From Planctomicrobium piriforme (lineage in GTDB: Bacteria > Planctomycetota > Planctomycetia > Planctomycetales > Planctomycetaceae): 64,000 nucleotides of DNA. The notes beneath the pieces are model-generated. The model was not told the origin of the DNA, searched no databases, and was given only the letters and a program-made list of their open reading frames with translations. Below, piece after piece: positions 34,970 to 44,424 of this stretch. The position numbers and the translations under genes were made by a program. How positions within the stretch are numbered: position 1 is the stretch's first letter; every line of letters begins with the position of its first letter. Location: NCBI GenBank assembly GCA_945860955.1, contig CAMATH010000028.1, positions 1 to 64,000 of the forward strand, written 5' to 3'.

Positions 34970-37900
34970 TTAGCGGAGGTCGTCGGAGAGGGTCTTGTAG
35001 TACTTTTCGACGAGGGGTTTGTACTCGGCGGGGACGGGTTGGTCGGAATCGAGGAGTGCGCCGGCGAGAATTGCTTCCTGGATTTTGGACTGGAGAACCT
35101 TGGCGACTTTAAGTGGTCCGTGGAAATCGCCCAGCTCGAGCCAGGAGTAATGTCCCTGGGGAACCTCCTTTTCTCCGCTCTGCTGGAATTGTGTGGGACG
35201 GAGTTGGGAGTTGGGCTTCAACTCCGATTTGCCCCCGAGCTGGGTGCTGTCGGAGGGCTCTTTGGACTCGGCGTTCGGGTCGCCGCCACCGGGGCCCTGT
35301 TGCAATTTCTCTAAGGCGTTTGCGAGTCTCGGGTCTCCCTTCGCGAGTTTGTCGAGCTTCTCTTCGAGCGCGTTCCACTTCTCTTTGAGTTCTCCCTTTT
35401 GCCCCTCTTGGGCGCGCTGGGCCTGCTGCATCAGTTGGGCGAGCTGCTCTTCCAATGCGAGCAGTTCCTGCAACTGCGGTTGAGCAAACGCGCCCCGTGC
35501 CGCCCCCAGTGCTTTCGCCAAGTCTGCCGCCTGATCTCTGGCCTGACCGGCCGCCTGCCCGGCTTTCGCGGACTGACCCGATTGGGTCGCCTCGGCGGCT
35601 TGTTTCATCTGGCCGGCGATCTCACCGGGGGGATTCTCTTTGGCGACGGCGTCCAGATTTCGGCGGACGTCGGCCGACTCGCGTGAGGCGTCGCCTCGCA
35701 GTCGATCGAGCAACTCACCCAACATCTCGGTACGTGCCGCCAGGTTCTGTTGATCTCGCGCCATTTGCTCGCGTGATCGCGATCCCCGACCCGGATTCTT
35801 GCCACTCTTGCCGGGGCGGCTCCCTGTCCCTTCATCCTGGTCCGACTCGGCTTGACCCGACCCGCTATCGGCTGGCTGTTGTTGCCCGTCGCTCGAACCC
35901 GGTTTTTCGCTCTCCTGCGACTTTCCGCCGGCCGTTTTGCCGGGTGTCTTGCCAGTCGATTCCTCGGGCTTCTGATTGCCGGAATCACCCGGCTTGTTAC
36001 CTGACTTGTCACCCGATTGCTGCCCGGACTGCTGGCCCGATTTGCCATCGTTCTGTCCGGCTTGCGGCTTCTGCGGAGGAGCTCCCAATTCGTCGGCGAG
36101 ACGTTCCTGCTCGCGGGCGATCTGTTGCGCCTGCCGGTCGGCCTCGTCCAGGCGTCCGCCAAAGTCGCGGGCCGCCAACGCCGCCAGATGGTCGGCGAGC
36201 TCTTCGAGTTGCCGCGCCGATTCTTCCGCCGCCCGGGAGACGGCCTCGCCATCCTTCGCGTTCAGTTTCTCCAGTCCCTCTTGCAGCGACTGGTCGGCGT
36301 TGTCGGCCTGCTGCTGGGCGGCGGCTCCCGATTCCTTAATGCCGGCCAACTGTTGCTTCAGGTCGGCGAGTTCCTTCCGAATCTGCTCTTGCGCCTGGGC
36401 CAATTCCTCAGCCGTCGGCTTGGCACCGTCCGATCCCGGTTTTTCTCCCGAAGTCGATTCCGACTTCTCCGCGTCACTCCCCTTGTCCGAGGGTTTGCCC
36501 GGATTCTGTTCTTGATCGGCGGGGGATTGTCCCTTGTCTTCACCCGGTTTGTTCGCTTCCGCAGGCTTGTTCGCCTGAGATTCACTCGGTGACTGAGAGG
36601 GAGACTGGCTGGGACTCTTCGACTGGCTCGATGACGAACTGGACGAACTCGGCGAGTTGCAGCAGCTTTGCGATTGCTCACCCCATTTCCGCTCGCGCTC
36701 GGCGAGTTTCTCGAGTTGAGTTTTCGCCTCGTTCAGCTTTTTCTCGGCGGTCTCCTTCTCTTTGGGAGGAAGTCGCAATTTCTGTTTGAACTGCCGATCG
36801 AACTTCTTCGCTTCGCTCTTCGCGGAACTCGACGAGTTCTTTATCAACTGTCGCAGATTCTCGCGGGCTTTCAGAAGGGATCCCAGAGCCTCCTGTTCCG
36901 CTTCCACCGCGTTCAGAAGATCTTGGTTCGACAGGAAGTCAACCGCTTCACCCATCGCAACAATCGCCTCGTCCAGCGTAGGCACCGGCCCGACTTTGGC
37001 GCGAATTCCCTGATTGAACTCTTCGGTTTGATTCTTGAGAGCGAGTTCCCCCCGACGCAACGTCTCGGCGACGGTCTCCGACAGCGTCTGCTCCTCCCGG
37101 ACGGCGAAACCGGCGATGAGGTTGTCTCGCTGACGTTTGATCAGTTCCTCGAGTGAAGCGGATGGCTTGTCGTTCGACTCTCCCTCATGGTCGTCACCGC
37201 TTGCCAGACCGTAATCGATCTTGAACGGACGGATGTCGATGAACCGCAGTTCGGTTGTGGTACGCCGGGGGGCACCAAAATAGTTGTCCTCGGCGAACGC
37301 GTAATACGTGACCCCATCCTGAAACGTCACCTCGTGATCTTCGAGCATCAGTTGAGCCACCGCGCGCAATGTCTCGTCGGTTCCCTCTCCAGACCCATCC
37401 CACAGCGTGTGCAGAGTTCCCCCACTGACCTGATAGAGAATCCCGACCCGGTGCAATCCCAGATCGTCCCGTGCTTCGGCGATCACCGGAACTTCTGTGG
37501 TTGGCGTCACCATCAGTTGTTCCTGCGGTGCCAGAAACTTGATCTCAGGCTTTTTGTCGAGCTGTACGCGCACACGAACCGTCAGCGGATCGAGCGCCAT
37601 GCCGTCTGCGGTTTTTGCGGAAACGGTGAAACTGACACTCTCGCGCAGGTCATTGAGATTCGCGACCAGAGCGCTTTCGACAATCGCCAGGGGGACAGCT
37701 CGGACGTTGGCGGTCGCCTCCCCTTCTTTGGACTTTTCCGCAATGGGAACGAGCAGGCCTTCCGATGCGGGGCGACTGAGGTCCAGCCGGAGCGAGACGT
37801 TCGACCCTTCCAGCACTTTCAGGTCTAGCGTCTCCACATCCTGCGCGGGGCGGTGGGTGTATTCGGGGGGGGTGATGTGTGCCGACGCGCGCTCCAGTTT

Positions 37901-38833
37901 GAGCGGCTGCAACACGGTGATCCGTCCGAACGGGAGCGGCTTGGGACCGGCGATCACCTCAAACTCGACATCCTGTTCCAGCTTCGCGAGAGTCGTGGTG
38001 AAACCACCGAGCAATACCTTCGGTTCCTCAGGTGTCGAATCGTCGTCTCGCTCCGCTTGAATTGGCTCGCCGTCGTCGGGCAGATCGATCACCGTCCAAC
38101 TGCCGTTCGAACCGGCGGTTCGATAGCGAACGATCGCCGACGTCACCGGCCGCCCCTCGATCTCAACGCTGACCTCGACCGACTCGCCAAACTTGACGAT
38201 CTGTTCTTGCGGAGCGAATGAGACGCGCGTGTACTCTGCGGGAAGCAGGAATGTGCGTGCGGTCGCCGTCCGGTATTCGGGTGACAACACCAGCGCCATT
38301 CCCCAGCCAAACAAGCCCAGAGCACCCGCGACAAACGCGAAAAACGCGGGAGACCCGTCAACCAGGGTCGGCCAATCCACGTTCTGTGCCAATTTCACGG
38401 TCTGGCGATGCATGGCGGCCAGCAACTGCGGCGAAGCCTGTGCCGGGGCGGGTTCTCCACGACTGTAGTCGAGCGTTGTCCGCAGCCGTTGTCCGAATTC
38501 CGCCACCTGTCGTTCCGTTTCGGCCGCGGTACGGTTCAGCGTCACCTGGGCGATGAATTGCCGATAAACCCAGTAGACGCCGCCGGCAATCGCCACGATC
38601 AGCGAGATGAGCGCCACCGCGCGGATTCCGAATTGCAATTCGGCGAAGTAGTCAACCAGCGCGACCGTCGCGAATGTCGCGAGGGCGACGGTGCCAATAC
38701 AAAAGGCACCCGTCAACCAGCGGACGCGGACGATGCGCTCACGTGTCCGGCGCAAATTCTCGGTCAATCCGCGGACCAACGATTCCGCCGCGAATTGTTC
38801 GGTTTCGGACAGAGTGGGAGATGAAGTCGACAT
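34970..38833 (-). CDS. DUF4175-family giant membrane protein with low-complexity linker
   Basis: The product has 1287 residues. Near the N-terminus are about three helices (LTGAFCIGTVALATFATVAL, AVALISLIVAIAGGVYWVY and FFAFVAGALGLFGWGMALVL). Beta-rich Ig-like parts follow to about residue 550. A helical region then leads into a Ser/Gln/Lys/Pro-rich linker (NSPSSSSSSSS, SQSPSQSPSESQ). A long Gln/Ala/Glu-rich coiled-coil section with further Gly/Gln/Ser runs fills most of the C-terminal half. This pattern is that of DUF4175-type proteins in MoxR clusters. It is probably inner-membrane anchored with a long extracytoplasmic part. It lies third from last in transcription order after MoxR and DUF58, between the two VWA genes. 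Confidence 0.85.
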   Translation of the reverse strand: MSTSSPTLSETEQFAAESLVRGLTENLRRTRERIVRVRWLTGAFCIGTVALATFATVALVDYFAELQFGIRAVALISLIVAIAGGVYWVYRQFIAQVTLNRTAAETERQVAEFGQRLRTTLDYSRGEPAPAQASPQLLAAMHRQTVKLAQNVDWPTLVDGSPAFFAFVAGALGLFGWGMALVLSPEYRTATARTFLLPAEYTRVSFAPQEQIVKFGESVEVSVEIEGRPVTSAIVRYRTAGSNGSWTVIDLPDDGEPIQAERDDDSTPEEPKVLLGGFTTTLAKLEQDVEFEVIAGPKPLPFGRITVLQPLKLERASAHITPPEYTHRPAQDVETLDLKVLEGSNVSLRLDLSRPASEGLLVPIAEKSKEGEATANVRAVPLAIVESALVANLNDLRESVSFTVSAKTADGMALDPLTVRVRVQLDKKPEIKFLAPQEQLMVTPTTEVPVIAEARDDLGLHRVGILYQVSGGTLHTLWDGSGEGTDETLRAVAQLMLEDHEVTFQDGVTYYAFAEDNYFGAPRRTTTELRFIDIRPFKIDYGLASGDDHEGESNDKPSASLEELIKRQRDNLIAGFAVREEQTLSETVAETLRRGELALKNQTEEFNQGIRAKVGPVPTLDEAIVAMGEAVDFLSNQDLLNAVEAEQEALGSLLKARENLRQLIKNSSSSAKSEAKKFDRQFKQKLRLPPKEKETAEKKLNEAKTQLEKLAERERKWGEQSQSCCNSPSSSSSSSSQSKSPSQSPSQSPSESQANKPAEANKPGEDKGQSPADQEQNPGKPSDKGSDAEKSESTSGEKPGSDGAKPTAEELAQAQEQIRKELADLKQQLAGIKESGAAAQQQADNADQSLQEGLEKLNAKDGEAVSRAAEESARQLEELADHLAALAARDFGGRLDEADRQAQQIAREQERLADELGAPPQKPQAGQNDGKSGQQSGQQSGDKSGNKPGDSGNQKPEESTGKTPGKTAGGKSQESEKPGSSDGQQQPADSGSGQAESDQDEGTGSRPGKSGKNPGRGSRSREQMARDQQNLAARTEMLGELLDRLRGDASRESADVRRNLDAVAKENPPGEIAGQMKQAAEATQSGQSAKAGQAAGQARDQAADLAKALGAARGAFAQPQLQELLALEEQLAQLMQQAQRAQEGQKGELKEKWNALEEKLDKLAKGDPRLANALEKLQQGPGGGDPNAESKEPSDSTQLGGKSELKPNSQLRPTQFQQSGEKEVPQGHYSWLELGDFHGPLKVAKVLQSKIQEAILAGALLDSDQPVPAEYKPLVEKYYKTLSDDLR

Positions 38834-38917
38834 GTTCGTTCAGCCGTCGTGGGGACTCAAATGAACGCCGTTGAGAGAACTACGCTAACGCGCTATGAAG
38901 TTCGGAGACAAGACCGG

Positions 38918-40876
38918 TCATGCGTGAACCCTCGCCGCCAGCAACAACTCGGCCGCCAGGATCGCGAACAGCAACCACACGAGCATCGTCCAAATCTCTT
39001 CCGGACGTTGTCGGTTCGCAGGGAGAATCTTCGCCCATTGTGCCTCGACCTCGCGGTCCTCGGTCACCTGGTCTTCCACACCAAACGTCCGGCGAAGTTG
39101 TTCTTCGTCCAGCCGGTCGAGCGCCGATTCGCGCGGGTCGAGATTTGTCACAATCCATTTCCCCCCAGACTGCTCCAGCCCCGCGCGATCGGTGGGCTTC
39201 GCGATCTGGCGGGGCACAACCAACCCCCGATCGCCGAGTTGTTCCGTCAGGTAGGCTACCATCTGCCGAATCAAGGGAACGTACAGCCGGGTGCGGGGGA
39301 GATCGGTCCAGTCGCGGTCGGCGGTCGAACCGAAATACACGCACACACCCGATCCAATCGACCGTTCAGCCGCCAACACGGTTCCCTTTGTCGACAGGAG
39401 CGGCTTGACCCCCTCCGCGAGTTCTTCGAGAGGCAACAAACGATCGACGGTCAGCCGCCGCAAGTCGCCCTGTTGTGGATCCCGAAAACAAGCGAGAGCA
39501 GGATGATCGCTATTCCACGCGTCGACGCGATACAGCCCATCACGTGTGGACTCGGCCACCACACCAGGCAGCAGCCCCTGCTTCGCCAGCGGGGCGAGGG
39601 TCTCACGGGTCGTCTGATCGCCGACAAAGATCAGCAGCTTGCCCCCCTCGGTCACATACTGCCGCAGCCGTTCGCCGTCGGTCTCACTGAGTCGCCGCAC
39701 GTTTGCCAGGACCACCACGCGATAACCATCGAGACGCGGAAAGCCTTCCCCCGCCTCCCACACCAGTCGGTCCGGCTCAAACGACCGCAGTCTCCCTTCG
39801 GTCTCCTCCGTCGTCAGTCGGAGCGCGGTGTCGAGGAAATACGTTTCATTCGCGAAGACCGATCGCCCTTCCTGGCCGTCGACCAGCAACACCCGGTCCG
39901 GGTGACGCGCTTCGAACGCGATAAACCGGCGGTTGTCGAGCGGGAGCGCGTCGTCGTCTTCCACAGAAACACTTCCGCCGTAGACCCCGTCTTCTGTAAT
40001 CGCGAAGGGCAATTCGACAACTCCCCGGCCTTGAGCGGGGATGTCGATGGTCTCAGTGGAAGTCAATTTTCCCTGCGGGCCGCTCAGCTCGCAGGAGACT
40101 TTCAACTTGCTCAGTGCTACCGGCGAGTGATTACGCACGACGGCCCGCACCAGGACTTTGCCGTCGGGACGCAATTCCGTACGAACCGCTTCGGCCGTTT
40201 CAACGGTCTGGTTGCGCAGGAGTTGGTCTCCCACATCTTTGATCAGCAATTCGACCCCGGTTGGCAAAGGGTTCGGTGTTCCGCGGGGGAGTCCCGACCT
40301 TTGCAAGTCGGTGTACAGGACAATCTGCCGATTCGCCCGGTCGGACGATGCCAGCAGATCGCCCGCCCAACCGAGGGCCAGACCGTAGTCGGTCCCCCCG
40401 TGTGAGGTGGTTGCTTTGGCGAGCCGGTCGAGCGGAATCTCTTCAACCGCCGTCGAATCGAACAGCGTGATGTGAACGATCGCGTTTTCGTCGATCCGCT
40501 TCAATTCCTCGTTCACCCGAGCGAGCGCTTGTTGAAACGCGATCTGCCCAGTCCCTCCCTTCGCCTCCATGCTCGCCGACCGATCGATCAGCAGCACAAT
40601 CTCCTGCTGCAACCCCTTTTTCGCCGCGTCGTTCCAGTACGGCCGCGCGAACAGCAGCGCCAACAGCGCCAACGCCAGCATCCGCAACGCCAACAGCAGC
40701 CACTGCCGCACGCGACGCCGCCGACGATGTTCTTTCACCACCTGTTGCAGAAATCGGATCGACCCGATCGGCACGGTTCGCGAACGCTGTCGAAAGAGCA
40801 GGTGGATGACGATGGGAATCGTCACCGCTAGCCCGGCAGCGAGAAAACCGGTGTGGATGAGGGAGAGGCCGAACAT
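38918..40876 (-). CDS. BatA-like VWA domain membrane protein
   Basis: A 652-residue protein. The N-terminus has the BatA double-helix module (FLAAGLAVTIPIVIHLLF, and LLLALRMLALALLALLFARPYW after a basic stretch). A VWA domain follows with the MIDAS motif LLIDRSASMEAKGG. Beta-rich domains and a DUF-type region with VVLANVRRLSE and GGKLLIFVGDQT come next, and a C-terminal helix (WTMLVWLLFAILAAELLLA) closes the chain. BatA/BatB-like proteins are inner-membrane partners of MoxR ATPases. The gene follows the DUF58 gene by 66 bp and precedes DUF4175 by 84 bp. Confidence 0.88.
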   Translation of the reverse strand: MFGLSLIHTGFLAAGLAVTIPIVIHLLFRQRSRTVPIGSIRFLQQVVKEHRRRRRVRQWLLLALRMLALALLALLFARPYWNDAAKKGLQQEIVLLIDRSASMEAKGGTGQIAFQQALARVNEELKRIDENAIVHITLFDSTAVEEIPLDRLAKATTSHGGTDYGLALGWAGDLLASSDRANRQIVLYTDLQRSGLPRGTPNPLPTGVELLIKDVGDQLLRNQTVETAEAVRTELRPDGKVLVRAVVRNHSPVALSKLKVSCELSGPQGKLTSTETIDIPAQGRGVVELPFAITEDGVYGGSVSVEDDDALPLDNRRFIAFEARHPDRVLLVDGQEGRSVFANETYFLDTALRLTTEETEGRLRSFEPDRLVWEAGEGFPRLDGYRVVVLANVRRLSETDGERLRQYVTEGGKLLIFVGDQTTRETLAPLAKQGLLPGVVAESTRDGLYRVDAWNSDHPALACFRDPQQGDLRRLTVDRLLPLEELAEGVKPLLSTKGTVLAAERSIGSGVCVYFGSTADRDWTDLPRTRLYVPLIRQMVAYLTEQLGDRGLVVPRQIAKPTDRAGLEQSGGKWIVTNLDPRESALDRLDEEQLRRTFGVEDQVTEDREVEAQWAKILPANRQRPEEIWTMLVWLLFAILAAELLLAARVHA

Positions 40877-40942
40877 GCGTGGGTGACGGAAGCTGCGGAC
40901 GTGTAGTGGAGAGTGGGAAACCGGCGGTTGGAGACGGGTGGG

Positions 40943-41851
40943 TCAATACAGTTGCGACCGCCTCAGACAATAGTCGGCAAGCCCGGCATCGAGTGGCTCG
41001 TCGGTTGTGAACTGGCGGTAGTCGATACCCCGTGCCGTGCATCCTCTGGTGAGCTCCGCCAGCCACTGTTCAACAGCGGCAGCGTAACTGTCGCGAATCT
41101 CATGCGCGATCGTTTCGACGATTTCGCCCGTCTCGGCATCAATCAGTTTCACCGGCCCGTCGACTGGCATCCGTCGCTCCAGGGGGGACAGCACCTGAAA
41201 CACCAGCAGGTCGTGACCGTAGTGACGGAAATGGTCGAGTGCCGACAACAGTTCGGCCGGTTCGTAGTACAGATCCGAGATCAAAACCACCAGACCGCGC
41301 CGGGGCATGAGGTCGGCGACTTCGTGGAGAACGCGGGCCGAGTCGGATCGCGGATGGGCGCGGGCCTGCGCCAGCGCCGACAGCACCGCGAGCCGATGAT
41401 CGGAATTCCCCCGCGCGTTGTAATGTTCGACCACTCGATCACCGAACAGCGTCAGGCCGACCGCGTCCCGCTGCTGCGCCGACAGGTGAGCCAAACTGGC
41501 CGCCAGAATCGCCGCGTAGCGCAACTTCGACGCCGGACCGTCCCCCACCGTCATCGAACCCGACACATCGACCACCAGGTGCAGGTCGACATTCGTCTCT
41601 GCGTCGTACTGTTTGATATACAGCCGATCGTGGCGGGCGAAGAGTTTCCAGTTCAGGTGCCGCAGGTCGTCCCCCGGGATGTATTCACGGTGTGAGGCGA
41701 AATCGACCGAGAACCCCACATACGGGCTGCGATGTTGCCCGTGCATGAATCCCCCCACGACCCACCGCGCCACCAGATCGAGATCTTCGACCGAGGCGAG
41801 CAGTTCGGGAGCCGCGAGTTCGCGGAGTTTGACAGGGGCGACGGTGGTCAT
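40943..41851 (-). CDS. DUF58 domain protein (MoxR partner)
   Basis: The product has 302 residues. The DUF58 signature block FASHREYIPGDDLRHLNWKL and a VWA-type metal site DVSGSMT are both clear; there are no membrane helices, so it is cytoplasmic. The ATG (41849-41851) overlaps the stop of the MoxR gene in an ATGA arrangement, strong evidence for coupled translation. DUF58 proteins act with MoxR ATPases in metal-centre insertion or protein maturation; the client here is unknown. Confidence 0.93.
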   Translation of the reverse strand: MTTVAPVKLRELAAPELLASVEDLDLVARWVVGGFMHGQHRSPYVGFSVDFASHREYIPGDDLRHLNWKLFARHDRLYIKQYDAETNVDLHLVVDVSGSMTVGDGPASKLRYAAILAASLAHLSAQQRDAVGLTLFGDRVVEHYNARGNSDHRLAVLSALAQARAHPRSDSARVLHEVADLMPRRGLVVLISDLYYEPAELLSALDHFRHYGHDLLVFQVLSPLERRMPVDGPVKLIDAETGEIVETIAHEIRDSYAAAVEQWLAELTRGCTARGIDYRQFTTDEPLDAGLADYCLRRSQLY

Positions 41852-42861
41852 TTCACCTTCACGTGCTTGACGATTCGGCGGATCACCTCGTCGGCGTTGA
41901 TGCCATCGGCCCGGGCGTGGAAGTTGAGCACGAGTCGGTGCCGCATCACGGGAACCGCCATTGCCTTCACGTCTTCAAAGTCGACATGAAACCGCCCGTT
42001 CAGCAAGGCCCGCGCCTTCGCGCCGAGAATCAGGTATTGCGAAGCGCGGGGACTCGCGCCGTAGCGGATGAACCGGTGAATTTCCTCGTGCGGCTGGGCG
42101 AATGTCTCTGGTCGCGAATAACCGACCAGCGTGACGGCGTAATCCACCACGTCATTGGCGACCGGAACGCCCCGCACCAGCCCTTGCAGCTTCAGCACCT
42201 CGTCGGCGGTGAGGATCGGCTCCAGCGAGACCTGGGCATTGGTCGTCGTACTCTTGACGATCTCGGCTTCTTCGGCAGGCGTGGGATATTCGACCGGAAT
42301 GTTGAGCATGAACCGGTCAAGCTGAGCTTCGGGCAGGGGATACGTCCCCTCCTGTTCCACCGGGTTTTGCGTGGCGACGACGAAGAACGGCGGCGGCAAC
42401 GGATAGGTCTGTCGACCGACGGTGACTTCCAGTTCCTGCATCGCCTGCAAGAGCGCCGCCTGGGTTTTTGGAGGAGCGCGATTGATTTCGTCGGCGAGCA
42501 GAAAATTCGCGAACAGCGGCCCCTTCAAGAACTCCAGCCGACGTCGTCCGGTGTCGGAATCCTCCATGATCACATCGGTCCCCGTGATGTCTGACGGCAT
42601 CAGGTCGGGTGTGAACTGGATTCGCTTGTATTCCATGTTCAAGGACCGCGCCAGCGTGCGGGCCATCAACGTCTTTCCCAGCCCGGGGACACCCACCATT
42701 AGCGCGTGCCCTTTACAGAGCAGGGTGACCAACAGCGCCTCGATCACCGCGTCCTGCCCGACGACGACTTTCGCCATCTCGGCTTTCAACTGCTTTTGCG
42801 CGAGTTGCAGGCGTGCGACGGCTTGATCGTCTGCGGGCATCGAATTCGAAGGTTGGCTCAT
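41848..42861 (-). CDS. MoxR-family AAA+ ATPase
   Basis: The product has 337 residues from ATG 42859-42861 (MSQPSNSMPADD). The open frame upstream to 43017 reads low-complexity Pro/Arg repeats that are shadow of the neighbour gene. Walker A GVPGLGKT, Walker B LLADEINR and the MoxR-specific ATQNPVEQEGTYPLPEAQLDRF are all present, with the sensor-2 and lid region near YGASPRASQYL. MoxR ATPases act as chaperones with VWA proteins, and this gene sits at the head of the DUF58/VWA series. Confidence 0.94.
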   Translation of the reverse strand: MSQPSNSMPADDQAVARLQLAQKQLKAEMAKVVVGQDAVIEALLVTLLCKGHALMVGVPGLGKTLMARTLARSLNMEYKRIQFTPDLMPSDITGTDVIMEDSDTGRRRLEFLKGPLFANFLLADEINRAPPKTQAALLQAMQELEVTVGRQTYPLPPPFFVVATQNPVEQEGTYPLPEAQLDRFMLNIPVEYPTPAEEAEIVKSTTTNAQVSLEPILTADEVLKLQGLVRGVPVANDVVDYAVTLVGYSRPETFAQPHEEIHRFIRYGASPRASQYLILGAKARALLNGRFHVDFEDVKAMAVPVMRHRLVLNFHARADGINADEVIRRIVKHVKVK

Positions 42862-42910
42862 GGCATCCTGGAATAATTGTGAAGTCTCTCGACAGATCTC
42901 GCGCCCCGTC

Positions 42911-44104
42911 TCATCGCTCGCTCCCGGTCGGTTCGGGATTGGCCGGATCCGGTTCGGTCGGAACTGAATCGGCCGCATCGGAATCGGTTGGTTTGGGATC
43001 CGCTGTTTGAGGATCAACCGGCTGTTCAGCGGCTGGTTCTGATTCGATCGCGGGTGTTTCCGCAGGGACGGGAACCGTCGGCATCGTTGCCAGTCGCCGA
43101 TCAGGCACCACCGTTTTCGCCGCGAGCAGGCCGTCCACCTTAGGAATCGCCTCGATCACGAGCGAATCTCCCGGCCGAAATTCCTTCGCCACTCCAGGGG
43201 CGGGTTTTTCGGTCAACTTCTCTGTCCCTTTGGCATCCCCATTGTCATCGAGTTGAGCGTGTTCCGTTTCCAGACGCTTGTCCTGTTTGAACCGGCGGAC
43301 GACCTCGGCGATCACTGCGTCGTACAACTCGGCGACTGTGAGTTGTCCGTCGCCGTCAATATCGAGAACTTTGGGGGGAGTGCGTCCGATGGTCGCCAAA
43401 GCGTGGGGGAATTCGGTTTCGTTCGCCTCATCGTCGGCGGCTGTCGCGGCGATCACAATCCGACTGGGGCGCGAGAGCGGCTTCACCATCCAACCGGAGC
43501 AGGAGTGGGTCAGCCACAACACCTGTTCCTGGCAGCGAAACCCGGCGAACCAATTGGCGAAATCGACATCGGATGGATCTCGGCCCGCCAGATGAAGCCA
43601 GGCCCGCTTGCCATCGTGACTGCCGTGCCCGAGAGTGAAGACCCAGAGAGAATCGTCGGCTTGCAGTTTCTCACGCAGTTCGGCGAGACGTGACCGGATC
43701 TGGTCCGCAGTCACTGGCGGCAACTCCTCGGCTTCCTGGTCGGCCAGTTCCGGCAGTCGAATCACCTGGTCCCTGGGGAATTCCAGGGAATCGATCAGCC
43801 AGTTTTTCCAAGATTCCGATGTCTTGCGGAACAACTTGTCGTGTTCCGCGTCTCCAGGAAGCCCGACAATGATCACGGCCCAGCGATGGGAAACGCGGTC
43901 CGGTGAATCTTTCGTTCCTGCCGGTATTTCGGTCTGGGCAACGGGAGTGGCTTCCTCAACGTCCGCCGATTCTTGTGGGACACTGTTCCCTTCGGCCAAC
44001 GCCCGACTCGCAAACAGGACCATGACGGCTAGGAAACCAAAGAGTTGGCAGGCAGCCAAAATCCCAGGAGAACCGGGGGGCGGATGTCGTCGGGTGACAG
44101 GCAT
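42911..44104 (-). CDS. Caspase/legumain-like (clan CD) exported protein with an EF-hand
   Basis: The product has 397 residues from ATG 44102-44104; ATG at 44122 is possible. A signal-like segment (ILAACQLFGFLAVMVLFASRALA) precedes a caspase-haemoglobinase-like fold. FTLGHGSHDG holds the His-Gly pair (His160) and VLWLTHSCSGW the candidate nucleophile (Cys202). A calcium-loop-like motif DIDGDGQLTVAEL at 248-260 resembles an EF-hand. The C-terminal 80 residues are Pro/Glu/Asp/Thr-rich low complexity (TADPKPTDSDAADS). The gene lies directly upstream of moxR on the same strand, 49 bp apart, so it likely belongs to the cluster. Protease activity is inferred from the two motifs only. Confidence 0.75.
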   Translation of the reverse strand: MPVTRRHPPPGSPGILAACQLFGFLAVMVLFASRALAEGNSVPQESADVEEATPVAQTEIPAGTKDSPDRVSHRWAVIIVGLPGDAEHDKLFRKTSESWKNWLIDSLEFPRDQVIRLPELADQEAEELPPVTADQIRSRLAELREKLQADDSLWVFTLGHGSHDGKRAWLHLAGRDPSDVDFANWFAGFRCQEQVLWLTHSCSGWMVKPLSRPSRIVIAATAADDEANETEFPHALATIGRTPPKVLDIDGDGQLTVAELYDAVIAEVVRRFKQDKRLETEHAQLDDNGDAKGTEKLTEKPAPGVAKEFRPGDSLVIEAIPKVDGLLAAKTVVPDRRLATMPTVPVPAETPAIESEPAAEQPVDPQTADPKPTDSDAADSVPTEPDPANPEPTGSER

Positions 44105-44122
44105 TTCGTTTGCGGACTGCAC

Positions 44123-44424
44123 GTTTGGGGAGAGATCAAGTCTCTGGCGTCGTGAATTCGCCGGCGCAACGCGGTTCTTTGAAGGACGTTCCAGTTTTCC
44201 GCAACTCTGACGCCGCTGGGCGGAAAATGGTTCCCATTCCAGACGACCACTTGGATGGGAGTCGCGTCGCGATTATAGCCGCCAATCAGGGCGCGATACG
44301 ACTCTGTGTGTCAGTTTGCCGTAACACCAGCCGGGTATCGCGCTGTTTCCGGTAAAGAGGTACGGAACCTGCCGCGTCCGAGACCACTGACAACAACGCG
44401 GAAACCACATCGGAACCGCACTCG
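44123..44424. other. About 300-bp spacer, nothing recognised
   Basis: Lies upstream of the caspase-like gene and downstream of the Uma2 gene stop. No repeat, RNA gene or coding frame could be supported. The promoter of the 44104-32635 cluster should be here, but no boxes could be assigned. Confidence 0.5.
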
